A stretch of 64,000 nt of DNA from Bolinopsis microptera (lineage: Eukaryota > Ctenophora > Tentaculata > Lobata > Bolinopsidae): NCBI RefSeq assembly GCF_026151205.1, contig NC_087082.1, positions 8,626,901-8,690,900 of the forward strand, read 5' to 3'. Below the pieces are notes generated by a model, which did not search any database, had not been told where the DNA came from, and was given only the letters and a program-made list of their open reading frames with translations. Below, one piece after another: positions 1 to 11,133 of the stretch; positions within the stretch are counted from its first letter, which is position 1, and each line of letters begins with the position of its first letter. Both the position numbers and the translations under genes were made by a program.

Positions 1-115
1 GTCATGTCACGTGGTGTGACGTCATGCCACGTGGTGTGAGGTCATGTCACGTGGTGTGAGGTCATGCCACGTGGTGTGACGTCATGCCACGTGGTGTGAC
101 GTCATGTCACGTGGT
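1..115. repeat. 20-bp minisatellite with CACGTG core
   Basis: About six tandem copies of a 20-bp unit of the form GTCATGTCACGTGGTGTGAC, running off the left edge of the window. Every unit contains the palindrome CACGTG followed by GT. It lies beyond the last INPP5F-like exon I could model at 202-299, so it is probably in an intron or downstream of that gene. No coding potential is seen. Confidence 0.9.
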
Positions 116-201
116 GTATATTTTAACTTCTAATTACTATCCATCTAGTCTTCAAAATCATCTATCCTATTTTTCCGCAAAACTAATACTGTTTACTGTA
201 C

Positions 202-3200
202 CTTGAGCTGAGTAACGTCTAAAGTAAGGGGACGAAGTGTAATGTGAGTTCGACCGTTTATTATTCTCATATAGTGTCCCAAACAATCCGGCGGCTGACC
301 TGTACAGATCTTATCAAACTAGTGTGTTAAATGTAGAGATCTCATCAAACTAGTGTGTTAAATGTAGAGATCTTATCAAACTAGTGTGTTAAAGGTAGAG
401 ATCTTATCAAGCTAGTATGTTAAATGTATGGGATATGACATAGTTTTAAAAACTGGTAAAACTGGTACCGCAGCGAGAACGATAAATAACTCACTTCCTT
501 ACAGTGAAACTTAAAACTTTCATCTAGAGACCAGTTCACGTCTAACAAAATCAAATTATGTCCAAATAGGGTCAAATGCTAAGATTTAACTGTTCCGGTC
601 ATAATTTGGTCCAAGACTAGGAGGTCCGGGAGTGAAGTTGGCTTGTAACCCTCAACTTAACCCCCAACACTACTAACAATAACACAGCGCGCTCACCTAT
701 GTGAACACGGTCACAGGTAGATAACAACAACATTTCCATCTGGTCCTGTTTGTGGACGATATTCAGCGACTTTGGTGTGAGCCACACTGCCTTAGCCTCC
801 CCACTCGGCCATTCCTGAAGAGGAAACATGTTAGCAACAGCTAGACACCTGGAACTGACTTACAAATTACAGCATACTCAGAAGAAATGTAAGTAAAATA
901 CCGATCTAATTAAAAATGGTATATAAATAAAATTGGAACTGAAGGTTGCCGGGTACTATACCTGTGTGACCCAAGACTTGTAGATATTGTGAGTCTTGTT
1001 GTCCTCTTGGGTAGGTAGAAGATGTTGTACTTGTTCTAATAGTGCGGGGATACAGTCTAGTTCCTGGGATATAGGTCACGCTTTTTAAAAGTGTAAAGCT
1101 AGGGTCTTGGTTTGAAATTAAGAGAGGCCAGGGTAGTATAGTGAGCAAGAAAGCATCCAAAGCGGGTGGGAGTCTTATAATAGATACAAATCAATAACTT
1201 TTTTCATAATAAATTATTTGAGCTAACCTCCCTGACTTCGTCCCGGATCTCCGCCAGATCCGGTTCCAATCCCTGCATTATGTCGATAGCAGCCTGTCTG
1301 TTCGTATCCCTGAACATATCTTCATAAAATTTCCTCAATTTTCTATCGCATCAGAAACGGATACCGACTACCGTAAGATCTCATTCTATAAAACGACTGA
1401 TATCAATTTGCTGATCACAGAAAAAGTTTAGAGATTGGTCTACTGGGATTTCCTTGCTAATAAAGACAGAGGTAAGCACGTGATTACAGGTAAATAGTAG
1501 ACTAACAAACCTAAAGACGTTGATGTACATGCGAGTAACCGAGGAGACTCCATCTCTCATCATCCCTGCCACTCCCCGCTCCCCTGTTCTAGTGTAGTCT
1601 CCTTTTAATGCTGCTGTACCTGAGAGGGAGTAGTCATGTGATGTTAGCTGGTTACGGTTTTAAATAAGTTGTGTTCTCAATTAAAGTACTGTCTGTGTAC
1701 GGTCTGTGTACTGTCTGTGTACGGTCTGTGTACGGTATATGCAGAAAGGTGACATACATTACCTGCGTATTGTGTACTGATAGCGTCTCCGTTGTTAGCC
1801 CATAGCAGCTTGCCCGGCACTGAGAGATCATCCTCCGTGATACCAACACCTTCAGCCTAGTATAGGGAAACGATGTAAGAAGAGGACGTAGAGGTAAAAT
1901 TAACACACTTATAGTTAGAACCAACTACATACATGTATATTGATATATAAACGCTGTAAAGAATACGAAATAATAGCCAGTATTAGCAGGTTAATTATCA
2001 GGTATTACCAGGTTATTGAGGGTGTGTTTAGCAATAGCTCCCTGCACCACGTTAGTCCTATCCAGACTGTCCATACAGTTGACCCTGACAGCCCCTACCT
2101 GGCACTCCCTCATCTCACCCCGTACCACGTGGGTGTAGCCGAACTTGTTTGTTATGCCTGGTGAGTAGGGGGTTGTAAACATGTGGTAGGGGGTTGTGAA
2201 CACGTGGTAGGGGGTTGTAAACACGTGGTAGGGGGTTGTGAACACGTGGTAGGGGGTTGTGAACACGTGGTAGGGGGTTGTTAACACGTGGTATGGGGTT
2301 GTAAACACGTGGTATGGGGTTGTAAACACGTGGTAGGGGGTTGTTAACACGTGGTAGGGGGTTGTTAACACGTGGTAGGGGGTTGTAAACACGTGGTAGA
2401 GGATTGTAAACACGTGGTAGGGGGTTGTAAACACGTGGTAGGGGGTTGTAAACACGTGGTAGGGGGTTGTAAACACGTGGTATCATTAATGATTAGTATT
2501 AGTTAATGAGTTAATAATATGCGGGACATATGAAGGAAATGTAATGGAAAATGTGGTGATATTTAGAAAATGGAATAACTGAAATTTCGTACCTTGAAGC
2601 TCTTTTAGCAACACCTGAACGTTGTCAAACTTCATTCCCGCGCAGTACTCGTTAAAATCAAATGCCACATAGGTGAGACGTTCGTTGTTGTACATGTACG
2701 CCTAGAACAGATCTATAGTTAAAAACTTTGCGAAAAGATAATAGTTGTTACACTATAAAACTGAGGTGAAAGTCATTTGTAAACCTGTAAAACTGAAGTA
2801 AAAGTAAGTTTTAAAATAAACACTGAAACTAACCACTTTAGCGAACTCGTCCCCAAGGGGAGCCTCTTTGCCCTCGCTGTCCAGCAGGTTAACAACTACA
2901 ACTTCTCCATGAGTAGCTACCAGCCTGTCCATATGAAGTTGAAATGCTTCCAGTGCTTCCTCTGAAACAAATAACGTGTCAAGATTGCGATTAGTTGATA
3001 ATGAGAGCTGAAATAGAGAGGACGGTACTCACGAGGGGACCGTAAAATGACCGGTTTATGACTCACCATGGGACCGTGAAATGACCGGTTTAGGACTCAC
3101 CAGGGGATCGTTAAATGACCGGTTTAGAACTCACCAGGGGACCGAAAAATGACCGGCGCGGTTTAGGACTCACCAGGGGACCGTTAAGATGACCGGTTTG

Positions 3201-6200
3201 GGACTCACTAGGGGGCCGTAAAATGACCGGTTTATGACTCACCAGGGGACCGTAAAATGACTGGTTTATGACTCACCAGGGGACCGTAAAATGACCGGTT
3301 TAGGACTCACCAGGGGACTGGTTTAGAACTCACCAGGGGACCGAAAGATGACCGGTTTAGGACTCACCAGGGGGCCGTAAAATGACCGGTTTATGACTCA
3401 CCAGGGGACCGTAAAATGACCGGTTTATGACTCACCAGGGGACCGTAAAATGACCGGTTTAGAACTCACCAGGGGACGGTAAAATTACCGGTTTAGGACT
3501 CACCAGGGGACCGTAAGATGACCGGTTTAGGACTCACCAGGGGACCGTAAGATGACCGGTTTAGGACTCACTAGGGGACCGTAAGATGACCGGTTTAGAA
3601 CTCACCAGGGGACCGTAAGATGACCGGTTTAGGACTCACCAGGGGACCGTAAGATGACCGGTTTAGGACGGTAGTTAGTGAGGGGTTGGTACCAGTAGAC
3701 GGGAACACTCCCCCTGATAATCGTGTAGGACAGTTGTTCTTCTCCAGCTTGTAGGATCTGCTCAGTCACTACGTAGTTTGCAGGACAACCTGAACCAGTT
3801 ACGTCTCATAGTCATAAACAATAAAATAGAGTCTGCATCAACTATCGGCAAGGGATACATAATTTGTCTTATTACGACAACCGATTCGTAATGAATCCCT
3901 CAAACATTGAAAAAAACTCCTACTATACCGATACGGCTGCAATTAGGACTAACTTAACACTCCAAGTACTCAGTGAGTAGTACTCACCGTCCTCATCAAT
4001 TCCCCTGCGTTTGAAGCGTGTGCCAGCCCGGTACTTGCTCCGTCTGGATACCACAGTGAGGGTATCAAGAGGTCCGTCAAGTGAAGGGGTAGAGGGAGGT
4101 CTGACTCCTCTCATACTCTCCTCTGTGGTAGGGGCTATCTCCGCTTGCTCTATGTACCCCTGGGGAGCATGGTTTATTGACTGGCCATTTCATGAGGGCA
4201 TTTAGCTGCTACTGAATCATGTTCAACCTACTTTGATCTGAGGAGCACGACGTGTACTGAAATTTATAACTGATCCCAGCAGAGCAACATTCCAGTACGA
4301 ACCTGCATAACGGGGATAATCCAGGGGTTGCACAGTTCGGGGAACTGGTTGTACACAGAGATAAGACATTCCAACATATTCTCATTCCAGAAATACTCCG
4401 TCTTGGCTTGCTGCCAGATCGGTTTAGTCTTATCAAGTGGTTCTTTACAGAGTTCAGTTAACGTGTGGGATATGTCTCCTTCTTCAGAGTAGTAGAAAGA
4501 TCTGCACGTGGGTGATGTTAGAGGGACTCATATTTTAGAGGGAGAGATAAAAATGAAATAACCCACAACTAGATTAAGTAACACGGAATCTTGAAAGTGC
4601 GAATGATAACCAAGCTACCGGGACAGGGTGTCAACTTTCACTTACTGGAAAGAGGGGGAGGCAATTACGGGGGGAGGGCGTTACTTACTTTTCAAACCAC
4701 TTTACAAACTCCTCCTCCAGCTTCCTCTCTATTTTAGCGTCTGTCTCTGTCACATTCTCACCTGCAGAGGAAATGATAGATACATTATTATAATGTATGG
4801 GTAACGGGAGTGCAGGAAGTCTATCATATAATTAATTTCGTACTATGCTTCCAGAATCCAGATCAAATACCGTAATTAGACACTACAAAATAACTTTAAT
4901 CTGAAGTTACCTTTAGGAGGTTTAGTGTGTTTACTGCAAGCCGGCAGATCAAGGTAGGGTGTCTCCAGGGACAGGGGTAACATCACTATATCATTTATAC
5001 GCTGAACCTGGAGAAGGAATGTGTCGGTAAATCTGTGTTATTATTGAGTTATTGCTTTTGGAAAATTATAATATCGTTTGTAAGGGAAGTGGAAGAGAAA
5101 TTAAATGTTACAGTTTGTCTGGAGGAGGAGTCGCAGTAAATCAATATTTGACCACCTCAAATGACAATATAATAAATAAGAATCGCTGCATTGAAAATTG
5201 AAATAAACAGAAAGTATGATTAATGATTTTTACCGTGGCACCGTGAAGTTTACAGACAACCTCCTTATTGGCAATCAGAACCAAGTTATCAGGGCTCTCC
5301 GGCAGGAACTTGATCTTACCAACAATACCATGACAGGTGCCTAGACAGACAGGGTCTAGAGACTCGTCTAGGATTGTAGAGTTGGAGGGGACTACTCCTG
5401 AGGAGACTGTGTTTAAAATCGCTAGGGGGAGGTGGGGGGGGGGGGAGGAGGGGGGGCCCCTGTAATACTTTTGACTCGCTGTTAATCGTAAGTCACTTAA
5501 TTAATATATATGTAACAGTCATCAGATTTTTTATATATTTGTCGGGCACCATAAGAATGTAGAGCATATAATTTCATTTCTTAATTTTAATTCTAATATT
5601 TCATGTTTTATTCCCGGACGGCTTCAAATAAACTCATACTAATTTCACAAAGCATTGCCTACAAGTTTCAACACTTCAAGTTCACACCTATTAGTAATAC
5701 CTCCCCTACGAATTCATTCTCAGAAACCTTAAGACTAAGTAACTACCTTCACCTTTCACCGTCCTAACACTATCTTAACATCAGCCAATCACAATTGAGA
5801 AACACGACTCACATGACACTACTTTCACCTCCATACTCCATAGCCGTCCGTGGCTACGATTGTAAAATAAGTCTGTCTGACCCGTTTTGAGAGATACGAA
5901 TGAACTTGTGTTAAGTTCCAATATTCTAAAAAGCCTTTGTTGACTTTACCTTTCAAGAAGTCAAACTAATATAACGAGTATCACTTTGTATTAGACGCCT
6001 AAAAAAGTACTTGAACTAGTCCTCAAGATCCCGGTATAACACCAACCTCTACATTGGTGGAGAACCCGGGCACTATTTGTTTTTGCTTGTTTTTGCTTGG
6101 AACAACTAATCGAACTCAGCTTAACGGCAGTGCAGTGAGGTCATTTTCTAATCGATCCTCGATTTGTTTTAGTTAATCTCGCTAAGCTTGTAACGTTTTA

Positions 6201-9200
6201 AATACAGTTACTAATTCTCTTAGTACGTGACCAGTGCGAATCTTTAGATTTTTAGAATTTACATTAACTAAATTCTAACTAATTGTGATTGTCATTCATC
6301 ACTAAGCAACATCCGAGTTACTACTAACCATCCACTGAACCTACCGCATTTTGTATCCAAGACGGACAGAACTTCTAATCTTCCGCCCCTGCAACAAAGT
6401 CACATCCTTCGAATCGTGTTTCTAATTTCCGGTAACCTAAATCTCTAACCGAACATGGCAACTGTGGAAGCTCTCGGTATCACCGAAGATCAGAAAGCCC
6501 AAGTAAGAAACCTCATTGAGACTGCAACAAGAAATGCAGGAGCCGCAGCGGTAGAACAAGCTAGGGTGGATTTCAGAGCAGGCGTCGCTGGAACTCGAAG
6601 ACCAGAGATATTTGACCCTGCTAAAACCTCCATCACTGCGTACCTCGAATGTTTCGAACCCTTTAGGCGAGTCGTTGGACTAAAGGACGCAAACGCCGTA
6701 CAATCATTTCAGACTTATCTGGACCCTAAGTCTCTAGCTATAGTTCAAGCTATGGACTCCGCTACCGAGGATGATTGGAACACCTTCAAAGACGAAGTAA
6801 TCAGGGCTCTAAGTTCTCCTCGCGAAGCAGTACATGCAAGGTTCGAATTGAAGAAAGCAATCCAACGAGCTGACGAGACCGTGGCCCAGTTTGGTGAGAG
6901 GCTACGAGACCTGGGAAGACTCGGTTACCGTTCTGACAACCAAGCAGCCATGGAATCAGCTCTGATTGACGCACTCTCGGGTGGAGTTCTCCGAGATGAA
7001 ATCTCTATTGTCCTAATAGGGAACGCAGACGACACGTTTGCCAGAAATCTCGAGGTAGCAGTGAAATTGGACTGCGCTTATCGAGCCAGATCCACTCTTA
7101 AAGAAGGCGATGATATTACAGTGTCGGTACTAAAGAACGAGAGAACCACTGCAGCAAATACCGCTAGTAACAACTCATTCCTTCCCCAGCACCCCATTCG
7201 AAGACCTGAATTATACGCAAACGATGAACACTCTGACCACCCCTATCAACACCCTACTGCACATCAACCCGGTTCCTACTACGGCCCGAATCTCATACGA
7301 AGTAACCAGCCTCAGAGCTCTTACAACGACAATCTAAGAGATAACAGACATTCAGGAAGACCCCCAGTTATCTGTTATGGATGTCAGAGACCGGGACATT
7401 ATATCATAGACTGCCCACTGAAAGATCCTCGCTCCAGTTCACCCAACTGGAACCATCGAAACTTCTCGTGTCACTATTGCGGAATGGCTGGGCACATGAT
7501 TCGAAATTGCAGAAACCGGGTTAGTGACCTAAGTAGGTTTCAATCACAGAGAGGATACCACAGTGAAACAGAATTTAGAGGGTATCAGGGACAAGGCAAC
7601 CACACCAGACCAGAACTATCTGAAACGAACGTTAGAAATTACGCCTCAAACCAGGATGCTCGAGTACATTTCGATGAAGCTCAGTTACCTGGACAGCTCC
7701 CACCAGACTCACCCACCAACCACTGTACTAATCCACACCTCCCGTACAATGGAATAAATGCATATTCTGATTATGGACCGGTATCCTACAACCAAAGTCC
7801 AGTGCAAGAATGGAACTGTAATACTCAAGATGCTGCTAGCAACGGCAGATTCTACTCCAAAACTACATCAACAGTCCCAAAAAACTAATTTACCCCTCCC
7901 CTAGAGGGAGGGAGGATCTACCGCCACATACGCTGAAACATGACACATCTGTGAATTCGTGCAATGGATATGTATATCTAGATGCTTCCATATTTGACAT
8001 CCGTACAACCTTTCTCCTAGATACTGGAGCCTCTATGAACCTAGTAAGTGAAGACTTCGTCAAAAAACATAATCTCTTATACCTGGTTAAAAACGCCACT
8101 TTCAAACTAGTAGGGATAACGGGTATGCCATTACAAGTTCTAGGAGTCATTCGAGGTGCTCATGTCATTATTAAGGGAACTGTTTTCGAAATAGATCTTG
8201 TGGTTACATCTAAAATGAAAGAAGAGTGTATTCTAGGACAAATCTTCTTCGAAAAGTACGGGATGATCCTAGACTTTAATAATAAGACGGTGAGCAACTA
8301 TTCCTTCATTGCTAATCTTTGCGAAAGACCACCCAACTCCCAAGAACCACCCTCTCCTATCAAAGAACCACCCTCTCCTGTCAAAGAAGCACCTTCTCCT
8401 GTCAAAGAACCACCCTTCTCCTGTCAAAGAACCACCCTCTCCTATCAAAGAACCACCCTCTCCTGTCAAAGAACCACCTTCTCCTGTCAAAGAACCACCC
8501 TCTCCTGTCAAAGAACCACCTTCTGTTGTCAAAGAATTATTCTCTCCTGTCAAAGAACCACCTTCTCCTGTCAAAGAACCACACTCTCCTGTCAAAGAAC
8601 CACCTTCTGTTGTCAAAGAATTATTCTCTCCTGTCAAAGAATCACCTATTCCTGTCGGAAAATCACCTCCTCCAGGAGTCCAAAGAGACTCGAGCCTTGA
8701 AACTAAGCCGCAATACAGCGTCAAAGATTTAATATTAATGTTTGACCTTAAATCTCAAAAAGAGCAGGATACTGCAGACACGCACACAAAGAAACAGAAT
8801 AACTTCAAGAAAGAACCTCTCCCTCAACATGCTGTAGAAAATAACCCGGCTTTAAGAGAGAAAAGCCTATCAAAGTCACCTTTGGTGAACCAGACTGCCT
8901 TCGAAAGTCTCCCTGCACAAACTTACTTTATATGCGTTGCGAACAAAGTGAAGACTAACAACGAAGATAAAATGGATACCGAATCAGAGGAATCTACTAA
9001 ACAGGACTCCACTCCAATCAGGAACTCTGATACCCCTATTGATCCTCATGCATCCCTAAAAACCGATAGCACAGTATATTATAAATCCGGTGCTCATATT
9101 GCTCCAGCCACGTACCACGATATGAAAGACTTGTACAATGTCGTAAGCAACAACATTAGTGTAAATCAAATACGCCACAAGACTTTTCACGATAAAACGA

Positions 9201-11133
9201 GAAGGTTCCGCAGAACAGACAAAAAAGGTGACAAGGTATTGGTCCTGAAACCTTTATCTCCTTCCATCAAACATTACCGTAAATTCAGCAAGTACTACAG
9301 GGATCCGTGGTGCATCAAGAAAGTCTTATCTCAATGGACTTATTCATACACCAAATGACTGTGATAAATTTCGGTATCGGCCATCGGGAAATCAGTGACC
9401 TGGCTAAATAAGTCTGATCTCGAGTAATGCGGAGTCACCATGTGTAGAGGTTTGCTGTCACAAGGAGCTGGCGCCCTGAGTGGTCAGTAAACCCGCGCCA
9501 GACGCACATGGCTCTGTAACTTTACCACCGATTTCCCGTACCCACAGTACCTCTATTATAGTCTCCTATCACCTGTAAACCGTAAAATGTCTTCACTATA
9601 CCTAATAATGAATGTCTAGACACCTCATTTAGTAAAAACTAACTAATCGGACAACAATCCTTTTTCGTAATCAGGCGCTAATTTCGAGAATGTTGCTTTG
9701 AAACTGCTCTTTTGTGAACATTCCTAAAAAAGCCATAATCATATCAAGCACTTGTGCGGACCTTGAATATTCCTAATCTTCCTTCGAGAATTCCAACTCT
9801 CAAAATACTCATTGCAACTACTAATCATCAGCCTACTTCCTAAAACGCAATGAGTATTAACTAACAATCACCCAGCGGCCAGCACCCTTCACCTACAAGA
9901 TGAATGTGTTAGACTCGGATTCTGAAACGGATACCGATTTGGACTAAATTAATTTTTCTATTTAAACTTTTTAATCTGAAAGGGCGCCTAATGCACCCTG
10001 GATGATCAGTGAGTCGAATCACATGATTATTTAATGTAACGAATTTATTTTTGTGTAACAAGAACGAATTTAAAACGAAAGACGAATAGAAGTATACGTG
10101 TAGAAGTTAACTTACGAAATGAAACGAATCGATATCGAAGGTTAAGTTAACAGTGTAAAACATTAACATTTTCGTATGTTTTACTCGTTTACAATTTTTT
10201 AAATGTTTATTAATTGATGTTTTGCAAAAACATCAACTGTAATACCTGTTATTTTATAATCCTAATACATTTTACTAAATTATTGGAGGGTCTTAAATTT
10301 TACTAAATTTCTGAACGGAAGATTGTAGAGCATATAATTTCATTTCTTAATTTTAATTCTAATATTTCATGTTTTATTCCCGGACGGCTTCAAATAAACT
10401 CATACTAATTTCACAAAGCATTGCCTACAAGTTTCAACACTTCAAGTTCACACCTATTAGTAATACCTCCCCTACGAATTCATTCTCAGAAACCTTAAGA
10501 CTAAGTAACTACCTTCACCTTTCACCGTCCTAACACTATCTTAACATCAGCCAATCACAATTGAGAAACACGACTCACATGACACTACTTTCACCTCCAT
10601 ACTCCATAGCCGTCCGTGGCTACGATTGTAAAATAAGTCTGTCTGACCCGTTTTGAGAGATACGAATGAACTTGTGTTAAGTTCCAATATTCTAAAAAGC
10701 CTTTGTTGACTTTACCTTTCAAGAAGTCAAACTAATATAACGAGTATCACTTTGTATTAGACGCCTAAAAAAGTACTTGAACTAGTCCTCAAGATCCCGG
10801 TATAACACCAACCTCTACAAGAATTTCAAAAGCAAAAATGGCGATATTTTTATTGTTTTTTGACGACGATCCCCCTAATAATAATAATATAATTCGTATA
10901 GCTGTGATTTTATCGACAATAAGAAGATAAGACCCCCCACATTTTATTTTATATGTAGTTTATCAAAGAAAAAAATATTATACCCTCATCCTATGTCTAG
11001 CGTTATGCGGTAATAATCCCAAATAACAGCTATAAAATTATAATTACTAACTTCCGTCCAATTTGGAGCACCAGAGTGATTTGACACCATCGTGCAGAAC
11101 ATAATGTCCAGATATTGAGAACACTTCAAACAT
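202..11133 (-). CDS. INPP5F: INPP5F/Sac2-like inositol polyphosphate phosphatase, 16 exons, C-terminus outside window
   Basis: Sac-domain phosphatase, expected to hydrolyse the 4-phosphate of phosphoinositides on endosomal membranes (family knowledge). Coding exons in transcript order: 11052-11133 (start), 5234-5397, 4911-5007, 4689-4761, 4303-4501, 3988-4159, 3640-3789, 2834-2961, 2593-2701, 2009-2157, 1763-1856, 1511-1619, 1228-1309, 962-1063, 697-814, 202-299. All junctions are GT-AG and phases agree throughout. The product starts MFEVFSISGHYVLHDG, as INPP5F proteins do. Recognisable Sac motifs are VVSRRSKYRAGTRFKRRG (exon 6), RGSVPVYW (exon 7), TYVAFDFNEYC (exon 9), the P-loop CMDSLDRTN with Cys and Arg intact (exon 10), WANNGDAIS (exon 11) and GTAALKGDYTRTGER (exon 12). 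The last three exons resemble the hSac2 homology region. The C-terminal tail is missing because the window ends. Intron 1 carries an LTR element, and the introns after exons 7 and 9 carry minisatellites. INPP5F fits better than SACM1L or FIG4 because of the N-terminus and the hSac2 region. Confidence 0.9.
305..432. repeat. 31-bp direct repeats in an INPP5F intron
   Basis: Four near-identical copies of a roughly 31-bp unit around AGATCTTATCAAACTAGTG and TGTTAAATGTAG, starting just upstream (in the gene's direction) of the acceptor of exon 202-299. The unit carries no exon sequence. Confidence 0.75.
2160..2482. repeat. 21-bp minisatellite with CACGTG core, abutting the acceptor of the catalytic exon
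   Basis: About fifteen copies of a 21-bp unit (plus strand GTAAACACGTGGTAGGGGGT). It fills most of the intron upstream (in the gene's direction) of the exon carrying the CMDSLDRTN P-loop. The last, diverged unit runs into the acceptor, so the C-rich part of the repeat (minus strand) serves as polypyrimidine tract. Long open frames across the array (YHVFTTP repeats) are artefacts of the missing stop codons. Confidence 0.9.
3031..3669. repeat. 34-bp minisatellite made of an exon 3' end plus its splice donor
   Basis: About nineteen copies of a 34-bp unit. On the minus strand each unit reads through the last codons of INPP5F exon 3640-3789 and then CCTG|GTGAGTCC. The array therefore repeats the exon end and a good 5' splice site. 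Only the copy at 3640 continues the reading frame into the next exon (2834-2961): 34 is not a multiple of 3, and the second unit brings an in-frame TAA. The array fills most of the 678-bp intron. Confidence 0.92.
5558..6053 (+). repeat. 5' LTR
   Basis: 496 bp, TG...CA ends, identical by eye to the 3' LTR. TTGGTGGAGAACCCGGG follows directly, where a tRNA primer-binding site is expected. I could not assign the tRNA. Confidence 0.93.
6455..7888 (+). CDS. LTR-element Gag (477 aa) with two CCHC zinc knuckles
   Basis: Structural protein of the LTR retrotransposon, expected to form the particle and package element RNA. One uninterrupted frame of 477 residues. The N-terminal half is a helical retrotransposon-gag-type region (residues about 50-220, including AYLECFEPFRRVVG and ETVAQFGERLRDLGRLGY). 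The C-terminal half has two zinc knuckles, CYGCQRPGHYIIDC near residue 308 and CHYCGMAGHMIRNC near 347, both C-x2-C-x4-H-x4-C. The Gln/Asn/Pro/Tyr-rich linker and tail look disordered. The stop TAA at 7886 directly follows a slippery heptamer, and the protease frame overlaps in -1. It starts about 400 bp after the 5' LTR. Confidence 0.93.
   Translation: MATVEALGITEDQKAQVRNLIETATRNAGAAAVEQARVDFRAGVAGTRRPEIFDPAKTSITAYLECFEPFRRVVGLKDANAVQSFQTYLDPKSLAIVQAMDSATEDDWNTFKDEVIRALSSPREAVHARFELKKAIQRADETVAQFGERLRDLGRLGYRSDNQAAMESALIDALSGGVLRDEISIVLIGNADDTFARNLEVAVKLDCAYRARSTLKEGDDITVSVLKNERTTAANTASNNSFLPQHPIRRPELYANDEHSDHPYQHPTAHQPGSYYGPNLIRSNQPQSSYNDNLRDNRHSGRPPVICYGCQRPGHYIIDCPLKDPRSSSPNWNHRNFSCHYCGMAGHMIRNCRNRVSDLSRFQSQRGYHSETEFRGYQGQGNHTRPELSETNVRNYASNQDARVHFDEAQLPGQLPPDSPTNHCTNPHLPYNGINAYSDYGPVSYNQSPVQEWNCNTQDAASNGRFYSKTTSTVPKN
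7879..7912 (+). promoter_or_regulatory. Candidate -1 ribosomal frameshift signal at the gag-protease junction
   Basis: A AAA AAC at 7879-7885 is read in gag phase as CCA AAA AAC and is followed at once by the gag TAA. The protease frame is -1 to gag and is open across the site. A GC hairpin follows: CCCTCCC (7894-7900) can pair with GGGAGGG (7906-7912) over a 5-nt loop, 8 nt after the heptamer. This is the textbook layout of a retroviral-type frameshift site. Function is inferred, not shown. Confidence 0.82.
7886..9358 (+). CDS. LTR-element protease, proline-rich repeat and integrase-tail-like end (frame broken in the repeat)
   Basis: Follows gag in the -1 frame with no ATG of its own. Residues LLDTGASMNLVSEDF (about 8014-8060) are an aspartic protease active site, and CILGQIFFEKYGMILDF fits the second half of the fold. 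A tandem KEPPSPV heptad region (8340-8650) follows. Within it, near 8414-8417, an extra base moves the open frame by one, and the second segment runs on to the TGA ending at 9358. The C-terminus (NQIRHKTFHDKTRRFRR, GDKVLVLKP, then PWCIKKVLSQW) resembles the end of Ty3/gypsy integrases that carries the GPY/F module. The whole RT-RNase H-integrase core is absent. The broken frame could be decay or a length change in the repeat. Confidence 0.75.
8340..8655 (+). repeat. 21-bp coding minisatellite (KEPPSPV heptads)
   Basis: About fifteen copies of a 21-bp unit, CCTCTCCTGTCAAAGAACCA and variants, inside the protease ORF. It encodes KEPPSPV/KELFSPV heptads. Open frames in other phases and on the other strand arise because the unit lacks stops. 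Confidence 0.9.
9359..10323 (+). other. Non-coding 3' region of the LTR element
   Basis: 965 bp between the end of the pol-like frame and the 3' LTR. Only short ORFs, for example an acidic 15-codon peptide near 9901 (DSDSETDTDLD). AT-rich towards the LTR. I see no gene. Confidence 0.6.
10324..10819 (+). repeat. 3' LTR
   Basis: 496-bp copy of the 5' LTR, same ends. The sequence just before it is only weakly purine-rich (AACGGAAGA), so the polypurine tract is not obvious. Confidence 0.93.

Larger units (their letters stand above)
5558..10819 (+). mobile_element. Non-autonomous LTR retrotransposon (Ty3-like) in INPP5F intron 1
   Basis: Two 496-bp direct repeats (5558-6053 and 10324-10819) begin TGTAGAG and end CTCTACA, a 7-bp inverted terminus typical of LTRs. 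Flanking AGAA (5554-5557 and 10820-10823) looks like a 4-bp target duplication, or 5 bp if a shared terminal A is counted. The interior has gag, an aspartic protease and a short integrase-tail-like end. No reverse transcriptase, RNase H or integrase core lies between them, so the element is internally deleted and would need enzymes in trans. It is in the opposite orientation to the host gene. Identical-looking LTRs imply a recent insertion. Confidence 0.93.

Noticed and set aside
1991-2486. Long minus-strand ORFs with YHVFTTP or PRVYNPL repeats
   Set aside because: They are read-through of the stop-free 21-bp minisatellite. Only 2009-2157 is a real exon.
2160-3669. CRISPR-like regular repeats
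   Set aside because: The units are contiguous tandem repeats without unique spacers, in an animal gene intron.
8269-8724. Minus-strand and alternative-frame ORFs over the heptad repeat
   Set aside because: Shadows of the 21-bp coding repeat.
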